Assembly (NCBI GenBank): GCA_902493835.1
Contig: CABURG010000007.1
Location: forward strand, 1-25,527
Direction: 5' to 3'
DNA from: an uncultured Collinsella sp.
Lineage (GTDB): Bacteria > Actinomycetota > Coriobacteriia > Coriobacteriales > Coriobacteriaceae
DNA: 25,527 nt
A program made the translations under genes and the position numbers. Of this stretch, positions 15,362-21,728 are shown one piece after another; positions within the stretch are counted from its first letter, which is position 1; each line of letters opens with the position of its first letter. The notes below the pieces were generated by a model that made no database searches, had not been told where the DNA came from, and worked only from the letters and a program-made list of their open reading frames with translations.

Positions 15362-15378
15362 TATTGGTGGGGATGCGA

Positions 15379-16422
15379 TTAGCGCTTGCGGGGGACGAGC
15401 TTGGTGCGGCGCAGGTGGATCATCTCGGCGGCGATGGAGATAGCGATCTCCTCGGGGTCCTCGGCCTCGATGGCAACGCCGATCGGCAAGTGCAGCCCGT
15501 CGATCTGGTCCTGCGTGAAGCCCTCCTGCTCCAGGCGGGCGCGCACAAAGGCCGTCTTGCGACGCGAGCCCAAGCAGCCCAGATAGGCGGGTTTGGCACG
15601 CATGGCCTGAATCACCACGTCAATATCGGACTTGTGACCCGCCGTGGCGACGACCACCAGGTCGCGCGGGCCGATGGGGCACTGCTTGCTCAGGCTCTTG
15701 TAGTCGACCAGACGACGGTCGTAGACACCGGGCACCCAATCGGGGGTCAGCGTGCCGGGGCGGTCGTCGCACGCCACGACGGCAAAGCCCGCCGCCGTAA
15801 GCACCCGCGCCGTCGCGGCGCCCACGTGGCCGCAGCCAAAGATATAGGTCAGGCCCTCGGGGCAGAGCGTCTCGATGTGCGCCGCGGGAATCTCAGAGGC
15901 CGCGTTGGTGTAGGTGACCTTACTCCCCTCCTCCACCAGCGAAAGCCCGGGGCAGCCCGCAATGGTGCGGCGCGATTCCTCGCCATGGTACTCGGCCACA
16001 TCGCCCTCGAGCGCGCTCGCGATAAACGGTTCAAAGACAATGACGAAGTCGCCGATGCGCCGATAGGCCAAGACGTCGGCAACCGACTGGAGCAACGGTA
16101 CCTTGGTCGCGTCCAGGTGCAGATAGCACAGGCAGACGGCTCCGCCGCAGATCATGCCGGTATCGGAGTTCTCGCCGCCCATGGTGTAGCGGACCAGACG
16201 CGACTGTCCCGCGCTCAGGAGTTCGCGCGCCTCATCCAGCGCAAAGAGCTCAATCTTGCCGCCGCCGATAGTGCCCGCCTGGCCACCGTCGGCAAAGACG
16301 GCCATCCAGGCGCCCACGCCGCGCGGCGACGACCCCGCCGTGCCGGCCACGACCACGAGCTCGCACGTCTTACCAGCCTTCAGAGCGCCAAGCGCAGCAT
16401 TCACCACATCGAGCTTTTCCAT
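15379..16422 (-). CDS. xdhC: XdhC/CoxI-family molybdenum hydroxylase maturation factor
   Basis: XdhC proteins bind molybdenum cofactor and help insert the terminal sulfido ligand into xanthine dehydrogenase-type enzymes. The 347-residue protein has the N-terminal XdhC/CoxI domain (TAGSSPRGVGAWMAV at 28-42, GTIGGGKIE at 50-58, the MICGGAV motif at 90-96). Its C-terminal Rossmann domain has IFGCGHVGAATARVL (194-208) and an acidic CDDRP after the second strand. GSRRK and HLPIGVAIEAEDPEEIAISIAAEMI close the family pattern. The ATG has AGGAAA upstream, and it lies nine bases after yqeB, so the two are almost certainly cotranscribed. The hydroxylase it would serve is not in the window. The symbol is by family; the exact paralogue is uncertain. 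Confidence 0.9.
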   Translation of the reverse strand: MEKLDVVNAALGALKAGKTCELVVVAGTAGSSPRGVGAWMAVFADGGQAGTIGGGKIELFALDEARELLSAGQSRLVRYTMGGENSDTGMICGGAVCLCYLHLDATKVPLLQSVADVLAYRRIGDFVIVFEPFIASALEGDVAEYHGEESRRTIAGCPGLSLVEEGSKVTYTNAASEIPAAHIETLCPEGLTYIFGCGHVGAATARVLTAAGFAVVACDDRPGTLTPDWVPGVYDRRLVDYKSLSKQCPIGPRDLVVVATAGHKSDIDVVIQAMRAKPAYLGCLGSRRKTAFVRARLEQEGFTQDQIDGLHLPIGVAIEAEDPEEIAISIAAEMIHLRRTKLVPRKR

Positions 16423-16431
16423 TGCAATTTC

Positions 16432-17226
16432 CTATCCCTGGAATACACCGATGAGCATGGCGAGTGCCTCGAGCACGCCGCCGCCGACCGACGTCGCCTT
16501 GTCCGAAATGTAGTTGATATAGCTGGCATCGCTGCGCGGGTCGACGTCGGCACATTTAAAGCCCTCGGTCACCTGAACGCCGTTCGCCAAAAGCCCGCGC
16601 AGACAGCCATCGATCTGCGTGCACATGGGTGTATCGCCCGCGTAGCCAATCACGTCTCCGGCGCTCACGATGTCGCCGATCGCGCGGTCGGACCAAAACA
16701 CGCCGGCGGCGGGGCTGTGGATAACGCGCTCTCTGCCATAGCCAGCGATAATGCCCGGCACGCCCGTGTTGGGCTGGGGTGAGCCCTGGGTAATCACGCG
16801 GCCCAAAAAATGCCCGCGCATGGTTTCGACCACGGCGTCGCAGTCAACCGGCGCGGTAAAGCCCGGCCCCACGGCGATGACGGCAGGAGCCATGTCGCGC
16901 GTGGTACCCAGATTGCGCTTGGCCAGAATCGCGTCTACCACAGCCGCGGGCTTAAGCTCGCCGACCATCTGTGCCTGGGGGTCCACCACCACGGCGACAT
17001 CCCCCGCCTCGGTAATCTCAAGCGCCTCGGCCGGCGTCCGTGCCAAGCGAGCGCGAACGCCTTCGACCTCGACCTCGCCCAAGCGAATGGCCTCGCAAAA
17101 ACTGATTGTGCGACGGATGCACGTGGGGACCGCGATATCGGCCATGACAACCGACACGCCGGCGCGCACCAAACGGGCAGCGACACCCGTGGCGATATCG
17201 CCGGCGCCGCGAACATAAACGAGCAT
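16432..17226 (-). CDS. yqeB: YqeB family selenium-dependent molybdenum hydroxylase accessory protein
   Basis: YqeB-type proteins (also called the EF2563 family) co-occur with selenium-dependent molybdenum hydroxylases; their biochemical role is not firmly established. The 264-residue protein has an N-terminal Rossmann-like RGAGDIATGVAARLVRAG (6-23), a central GPGFTAPVDCDAVVETMRGHFLGRVI, and the conserved HSPAAGVF segment. GGGAGG lies ten bases before the ATG at 17226. It is the first gene of a two-gene unit with xdhC and is divergent from yqeC across a 102-base spacer. This pairing is the basis for inferring a selenium-dependent rather than ordinary xanthine dehydrogenase. Confidence 0.9.
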   Translation of the reverse strand: MLVYVRGAGDIATGVAARLVRAGVSVVMADIAVPTCIRRTISFCEAIRLGEVEVEGVRARLARTPAEALEITEAGDVAVVVDPQAQMVGELKPAAVVDAILAKRNLGTTRDMAPAVIAVGPGFTAPVDCDAVVETMRGHFLGRVITQGSPQPNTGVPGIIAGYGRERVIHSPAAGVFWSDRAIGDIVSAGDVIGYAGDTPMCTQIDGCLRGLLANGVQVTEGFKCADVDPRSDASYINYISDKATSVGGGVLEALAMLIGVFQG

Positions 17227-17267
17227 TCCCGGGGCACCTCCCTGTGCTACGGTTTGAACAGAGCAAA

Positions 17268-17315
17268 AGCGGTTCGACCGCTACTCTGATGATTATTTAT
17301 TATCACAGTATTATA
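17268..17315. promoter_or_regulatory. Divergent yqeB/yqeC control region with palindrome
   Basis: The palindrome AGCGGT-TCG-ACCGCT (17268-17282) is flanked by AGAG/CTCT half-symmetry and followed by an AT-rich stretch. That stretch contains overlapping -10-like hexamers: TATTAT on the plus strand (17309-17314) and TATAAT on the minus strand (17315-17310). Good -35 hexamers are not evident. The palindrome is a plausible operator, but it could also form a hairpin in the yqeB leader. Confidence 0.4.
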
Positions 17316-17328
17316 CGGCGGTGAACAG

Positions 17329-18063
17329 ATGGAAACGACGAGCGGAAACCTTGCCTCCGCGCTCAAGATCGAGCCGGGGATTACCGCGATCATCGGCAGC
17401 GGCGGCAAGTCGACCTTGCTGAAGGCGCTGGGTCTCGAGCTCATGCGCGCTGGCGGCAGGGTGCTTCTCTGTACCACCACGCACATGTTCCCCGTCGCCG
17501 GCGTGCCATGGGACGGGTCGAGCCGTCGCTTGGACGCCGTGCCTTGGAAGCCGGGGGCCCTGCATGTTCCCGGCTGCACCTGCGAGGCATGCGCGGGCAT
17601 GAGCCGCGGAGGCATCTGCCAGGCGGGTGTCTTGGACCCGGAGACAGGCAAGCTCTCCGCCCCCGCCGAGCCGCTCAACGAGCTGGCACAGCGCTTTGAC
17701 TATGTGTTGGCCGAGGCAGACGGTAGCAAGCGACTCCCGCTCAAGGCGCATGCCGCCTGGGAGCCGGTAATTCCCGCCGCCGCGGCAAACGTTGTCTGGG
17801 TCGTCGGCGCCTCGGGATTCGGCAAGCCCGTCGCCGAGGTTGTCCACCGCCCCGAGCTCTTTTGCGAGCGTTGCGGCTGCGAGCTCACCGACATCGCCAC
17901 GCCCGAGCGCGTCGCCCAGGTGCTCAATGCCAAGATGCAAGCGCTGAAGCTCGGCACCACACACGTTGTGCTCAACCAAGTCGACACGCTCAGCGACTCC
18001 ATGATGGCCGACCGCTTCAAGGCAGCTCTCGACCGCCCCATCGTCGCCACCAGCCTCAAATAG
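17329..18063 (+). CDS. yqeC: YqeC family selenium-dependent hydroxylase accessory protein (P-loop)
   Basis: This 244-residue P-loop NTPase-like protein is a marker of selenium-dependent molybdenum hydroxylase clusters. It has the Walker A GSGGKST (23-29), then TTTHMFP (49-55), and the conserved EADGSKRLPLKAH (129-141). Two cysteine clusters are notable: C83, C85, C88 and C97, and C179, C182 and C184. The start ATG at 17329 follows a weak GGCGGTGA site. It is divergent from yqeB and convergent with hyuA, and a 67-bp palindromic element sits 25 bases after its stop. Its precise reaction is unknown; a role in selenium or cofactor insertion is inferred from family association. Confidence 0.9.
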   Translation: METTSGNLASALKIEPGITAIIGSGGKSTLLKALGLELMRAGGRVLLCTTTHMFPVAGVPWDGSSRRLDAVPWKPGALHVPGCTCEACAGMSRGGICQAGVLDPETGKLSAPAEPLNELAQRFDYVLAEADGSKRLPLKAHAAWEPVIPAAAANVVWVVGASGFGKPVAEVVHRPELFCERCGCELTDIATPERVAQVLNAKMQALKLGTTHVVLNQVDTLSDSMMADRFKAALDRPIVATSLK

Positions 18064-18088
18064 CCGGCGCTGCCCCAGCAGACCTATA

Positions 18089-18155
18089 AGTTGCGGTGGA
18101 ATAGTTCCTGAAACGGCCTATTTGGCGGCTAAACAGGAACTATTCCACCGCAACT
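18089..18155. repeat. 67-bp palindromic element, copy B
   Basis: This element has perfect 22-bp arms (18089-18110 and 18134-18155) beginning AGTTGCGGTGGAATA, with a small GCC-TATTT-GGC hairpin in the centre. It lies between the convergent 3' ends of yqeC and hyuA. Its length, outer sequence and inner hairpin match copy A. At arm position 11, A-T in copy A is G-C here on both arms, so pairing is kept. It may serve as a bidirectional terminator. Confidence 0.88.
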
Positions 18156-18182
18156 GCGGAGGGGAATCCGGTGATCTTCCTG

Positions 18183-19550
18183 CTAGCGGGGCACGTAGCG
18201 GCCGGGCTGGGCTCCGGTGGGCTCGCCGTCGCGTGCCGCCAGCACGCCGTTCACAAACACGGCCTTGGCGCGGCCATGTGCCTCAAAGCCCTCGAGCGGC
18301 GTGTAGTCCACAGCCTGATGTTGCGTCGCCGCGCTAATGGTCCAGCGCGCCTTGGGATCCCACACGCACACGTCGGCATCGGCGCCCTCGGCAAGACAGC
18401 CCTTGCGCGGATACATGCCAAAGACGCGCGCCGGGTTCTCGCTCATCAAGCGGCACAGATCCTCGGGACCCAGCTGTCCCTCAAAGCTCGTGGCAATCGC
18501 GACGGGACGATGCTCCACGCCGGGCCCGCCGTTGGGAATCGCGCGGAAATCGTCGCGTCCGCGGTCCTTTTGACCGTGCAGGTTAAAGCTGCAATGATCG
18601 GTCGCAATAGTATCGATCTCGCCGGCCACAAGCGCCTCGCGCAGCGCGGCACGGTCACCGGCATGGCGCAGCGGCGGGCTCATCACGTACTTGGCGCCCG
18701 CAAAGCCGTCCTCGCCCTGCTCCAGGTAGCAAGTATCGTCGAGCATCAGATACTGAGGGCAGGTTTCGACATAAATGTTCTTCTGCCCGCGCGCCTTGGC
18801 GGCACGGATGGCCTCGAGCCCCAGCTTGGTCGAAAGGTGCACCACGTTGACCGGAGCGTCCCCGGCCAAGTGCGCCAGATACAGCAGGCGGCTCACGGCC
18901 TCGGCCTCACACACGTCCGGACGGCTGAGCGCATGCCCCTCGGGCCCATGAATCCCCTGCTCGTACACGCGCTTCTGCAGTTCATTCACCAGCGTACCGT
19001 TCTCGCAATGCACGCAGAGCATGCCGCCCACGCGCTTGAGTTCCTCCAGCACCTCGAGCGTCTCGGCGTCGTCCAGGCGCAGGTGGTCATAGGCAAAGTA
19101 GGTCTTAAACGACGACACGCCCGCCTCGCGCATGGCCGAAAGATCGGCGCGGTTGCGTTCATTCCACTCGGCGAGTGCCATATGAAACGCGTAGTTGGCC
19201 GTGCAGGTTCCGTCGGCGCGGCGATGCCACTCGGCCAAGGCATCGGGCATGGTCACGCCGCGATCGGCCGTCGCGTAGTCCACGATGGTCGTCGTACCGC
19301 CGCAGGCAGCCGCACGCGTACCGGTCTCAAAGCTATCGGCCGTCCAATCCATGCCAGTCCAGCACTGCATGTGCGTGTGGCCGTCGATAAAGCCGGGGAA
19401 CACCCAACAGTCGGTGGCGTCCTGGACGGTATCGCCCTCGCCCGGCTCGATTGCCGCGGCAATCCGCACAATCTTATCGCCCTCCATGGCAAGATCGGCG
19501 CGGCGAAGCCCCTGGGGCGTCACGAGCGCGCCGTTTTTGATGATGATCAT
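18183..19550 (-). CDS. hyuA: Dihydropyrimidinase/hydantoinase-type cyclic amidohydrolase HyuA
   Basis: Members of this amidohydrolase family hydrolyse cyclic ureides such as hydantoins and dihydropyrimidines. E. coli HyuA (YgeZ) is encoded beside ygeW-ygeX-ygeY and is implicated in purine breakdown. The 455-residue protein keeps all the metal-site residues: H58 and H60 (FIDGHTHMQ), the lysine expected to be carbamylated, K149 (SFKTYFAYD), H181 (VHCEN), H238 (VVHLST) and D318 (ATDHCSF). The ATG at 19550 is preceded by GGAGC directly after the mocA stop (nine-base gap), so the two genes form a unit. The physiological substrate is inferred, not shown. In this context a urate- or xanthine-derived ring is more likely than dihydrouracil. 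Confidence 0.92.
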   Translation of the reverse strand: MIIIKNGALVTPQGLRRADLAMEGDKIVRIAAAIEPGEGDTVQDATDCWVFPGFIDGHTHMQCWTGMDWTADSFETGTRAAACGGTTTIVDYATADRGVTMPDALAEWHRRADGTCTANYAFHMALAEWNERNRADLSAMREAGVSSFKTYFAYDHLRLDDAETLEVLEELKRVGGMLCVHCENGTLVNELQKRVYEQGIHGPEGHALSRPDVCEAEAVSRLLYLAHLAGDAPVNVVHLSTKLGLEAIRAAKARGQKNIYVETCPQYLMLDDTCYLEQGEDGFAGAKYVMSPPLRHAGDRAALREALVAGEIDTIATDHCSFNLHGQKDRGRDDFRAIPNGGPGVEHRPVAIATSFEGQLGPEDLCRLMSENPARVFGMYPRKGCLAEGADADVCVWDPKARWTISAATQHQAVDYTPLEGFEAHGRAKAVFVNGVLAARDGEPTGAQPGRYVPR

Positions 19551-19559
19551 AATTGCTCC

Positions 19560-20174
19560 TTATTGATTGATGCAGTTGGCCACGCGATCAAAATACGAGC
19601 AGGCGGCGATATGCTCCGTTATGCGTTGCTGTCCCTTGGCGGTATCGACGTCCCACAGCTCGTAGGCACGCGCCTCGACCAGCACCACGTCGGTACGGTC
19701 CTTGAGGATCGAACCGCCGCCGTCCTTGCCCTCAAGACACATAAGTGCATCGAACAGTTCCGCCGGAAAGAGCACCGGGCTCGAAGGCTCACCGTTGCAC
19801 GCAAGACGCACCGGATGTTTGCGGCCACACTCGTCAAACGCACGAACCATAGCCTCAAAAGAACCCGAACTCACGAGCGGCTGGTCGCCCGGCAAAAAGA
19901 GGCAACCTTTCCAGTTGCGTTCGACTCCCCATGAAAGGCCCGCACGGACGCTTTCGCTGCGCAGCTCGCCATCGTGCAGCACGCACGGGCAATGCTTGTC
20001 CTCGCAAATCTGAGCGACCTCGGACCAACGCGTCGAAACCACGACGTCAAAGCCCCGGGGAACCGAATCGATGGTCCGGGCAATCAGCGGCTCGCCATAG
20101 ATATCGGCAAGCATCTTGTTAGAGCCAAACCGCTTGCCCTCGCCCGAAGCCATAATGACGCATCCAAGTTTCAT
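19560..20174 (-). CDS. mocA: MobA-like nucleotidyltransferase, probable molybdenum cofactor cytidylyltransferase
   Basis: The 204-residue protein is an NTP-transferase fold enzyme that probably adds CMP to molybdopterin for a xanthine-dehydrogenase-type enzyme (E. coli MocA/YgfJ is the model). The N-terminal nucleotide-binding motif reads IMASGEGKRFGSNKML (7-22) and the metal-binding loop PGDQPLV (95-101). The ATG at 20174 is set by GGGAGG seven bases upstream; an 18-codon upstream extension lacks a site. It is followed directly by hyuA and preceded by the ygeW terminator, so it begins a separate two-gene unit. A related GTP-type (MobA) specificity cannot be excluded from the sequence alone, but the neighbours favour the cytidylyl form. 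Confidence 0.82.
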   Translation of the reverse strand: MKLGCVIMASGEGKRFGSNKMLADIYGEPLIARTIDSVPRGFDVVVSTRWSEVAQICEDKHCPCVLHDGELRSESVRAGLSWGVERNWKGCLFLPGDQPLVSSGSFEAMVRAFDECGRKHPVRLACNGEPSSPVLFPAELFDALMCLEGKDGGGSILKDRTDVVLVEARAYELWDVDTAKGQQRITEHIAACSYFDRVANCINQ

Positions 20175-20261
20175 GGTGATACCTCCCCTGAAACCATCGT
20201 ACCCATAACTCGCGCCGCGGGCATCCACATCGAAAGCGCTTATCCCGCACGCCCACGATGC

Positions 20262-20301
20262 AAAAAGGGGGCACCCCGCCGGTTGGCAGAGCGCCCCCTT
20301 T
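20262..20301 (-). terminator. Intrinsic terminator of the ygeX-ygeY-ygeW unit
   Basis: A 17-bp stem (20285-20301 with 20264-20280, three G-U pairs in the minus-strand RNA) has an AACC loop and is followed by T residues to 20262. It starts about 24 bases after the ygeW stop and separates ygeW from mocA. Confidence 0.9.
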
Positions 20302-20324
20302 ACATGGCTTACCTCAGCCCGGCT

Positions 20325-21527
20325 TTAGGCCTGGAGCCAACGGGCGGTGTTACGCTCGTCGAGGGCCTTGAGGGTAGCGGCGGGATCGGCAACCTTCTGC
20401 AGGAACATCATGGCAGCGATGGCGTACGGCTTGTAGCTGGCCTCCTTGTACATGCCCACGCGGTGCATGTCGAAGACGTCGGCGTTAACCTCGCCGTGCT
20501 CGCAGGAGACACCGGAGATGTCGGCGGGCAGCGGGTGCATAAAGATGGTGTCCTGGCCGTTGGCGGTCTTCTCCATGAGTTCGGTCGTAGAGCACCAGTC
20601 CTGATGGGTGGCGTTCTGGGCGAGCAGCTCCTTCTCGAGCGCTGCGATGCCGGCGTCATCGCCCTCGGCGTACAGGTTGGTACGCTTCTCCATGGCGGCA
20701 AACGGAGCCCAGCTCTTGGGGATCACGATGTCGGCGCCCTCGAAGGCCTCGGCCATGGTGTTGACCTGCTTAAAGGTGGTGCCGGACTCGGCGGCATAGC
20801 CCTTGGCGCGCTCGACGACCTCGGGCATGAGGTCGTAGCCCTCGGGGTGGGCCAGGGTGACGTCCATGCCAAAGCGGGGCAGCAGGCTGATCAGCGACTG
20901 CGGGCAGGACAGCGGCTTGCCGTAAGAGGGCGAATAGGCCCAGGTGACGGCAACCTTCTTGCCCTTGAGGTTCTCAAGGCCGCCAAACTCGTTGATGAGG
21001 TAGAGCATGTCGGCAGAGGACTGCGTGGGGTGGTCGGAATCGGACTGCAGGGAGATGAGCGTGGGGCGGTGATCCAGAACGCCGTCCTCGTAGGCCTGCT
21101 GCACGGACTCGGAGACCTCGGCCATGTAGGCGTCGCCCTTGCCGATGTACATGTCGTCGCGGATGCCGATGACGTCGGCCATGAAGGAGATCATGGTAGC
21201 GGTCTCGCGGACGGTCTCGCCGTGGGCGATCTGGGACTTCTTCTCGTCCAGGTCCTGCAGCTCAAGGCCGAGCAGGTTGGCGGCCTTAGAGAAGGAGAAG
21301 CGCGTACGGGTGGAGTTGTCGCGGAACAGGGAGACGGCCAGGCCCGAGTCGAAGATCTTGGACGAAACGTTGTTCTCGCGCAGCTCGCGCAGGGCGTCGG
21401 CGACGATGTAGAGAGCCTTGAGTTCATCGGTGGTCTTGTCCCAGGTGTGCAGGAAGTCGCTGCCGTACATACCCTTAAAATCGAGGCCGTTCAGCTGCTC
21501 GACGAGCTCGGTAAACTTAGCGTCCAT
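20325..21527 (-). CDS. ygeW: YgeW-family carbamoyltransferase
   Basis: YgeW is a paralogue of aspartate/ornithine carbamoyltransferase with a knotted fold. In urate-degrading clusters it is thought to release carbamoyl phosphate from a ureido intermediate such as 2,3-diureidopropionate. The 400-residue protein has the carbamoyl-phosphate motif NSTRTR (71-76), DHPTQ (165-169) and HPLPADI (331-337). ATG at 21527 with AAAGGA upstream gives a length close to the 396 of E. coli YgeW; a longer frame upstream has no family sequence or site. It lies 201 bases after ygeY and ends at a strong terminator. The reaction is inferred from family and context. No carbamate kinase gene is present here to use the carbamoyl phosphate. 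Confidence 0.93.
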   Translation of the reverse strand: MDAKFTELVEQLNGLDFKGMYGSDFLHTWDKTTDELKALYIVADALRELRENNVSSKIFDSGLAVSLFRDNSTRTRFSFSKAANLLGLELQDLDEKKSQIAHGETVRETATMISFMADVIGIRDDMYIGKGDAYMAEVSESVQQAYEDGVLDHRPTLISLQSDSDHPTQSSADMLYLINEFGGLENLKGKKVAVTWAYSPSYGKPLSCPQSLISLLPRFGMDVTLAHPEGYDLMPEVVERAKGYAAESGTTFKQVNTMAEAFEGADIVIPKSWAPFAAMEKRTNLYAEGDDAGIAALEKELLAQNATHQDWCSTTELMEKTANGQDTIFMHPLPADISGVSCEHGEVNADVFDMHRVGMYKEASYKPYAIAAMMFLQKVADPAATLKALDERNTARWLQA

Positions 21528-21681
21528 GGAAATGTCCTTTCTAAAGATGAAACGATCGCAATGAGTAGATGTGCTCCGGCATGCGCGTGTGGCCAGAACA
21601 TGCAGAGCACCATGACGAGGACCCGCCACCGTTGAGGAAGCATGGGAGATAACGACCGCGGGCCCCAAGTCAACAGGGGGT

Positions 21682-21706
21682 GCCGGGGACACGAGCGGCC
21701 CCCGGC
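21682..21706 (-). other. GC-rich hairpin between ygeY and ygeW
   Basis: GCCGGGG (minus strand, 21706-21700) pairs with CCCCGGC (21688-21682) around an 11-base loop, 23 bases after the ygeY stop. No T run follows. The rest of the 201-base spacer has no recognisable ORF. Partial termination or mRNA processing between the genes is possible. Confidence 0.5.
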
Positions 21707-21728
21707 TCAACAAAATCGAGGAATGGGA

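Larger units (their letters stand above)
15068..15378. other. Non-coding leader between rplE and the xdhC-like gene
   Basis: This 311-base stretch holds a candidate promoter (15205-15233) and about 130 bases of leader for rplE, followed by a 67-bp palindromic element (15295-15361). The leader includes a partly paired segment around 15089-15128 (GCACGAGG against CCCCGTGC, with a GTGGCCAC palindrome inside). I found no remnant of L24 (rplX) in any minus-strand frame; the short open frames here do not resemble known proteins. Confidence 0.6.

Noticed and set aside
18171..19934. 587-residue plus-strand open frame opposite hyuA and mocA
   Set aside because: It is a mirror frame of genes with intact catalytic motifs; it has no credible ribosome-binding site and a His/Arg/Ala-rich composition typical of such shadows.
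21528..21713. N-terminal extension of ygeW
   Set aside because: The 62 extra residues have no family similarity or ribosome-binding site, while ATG 21527 has AAAGGA and gives the normal YgeW length.
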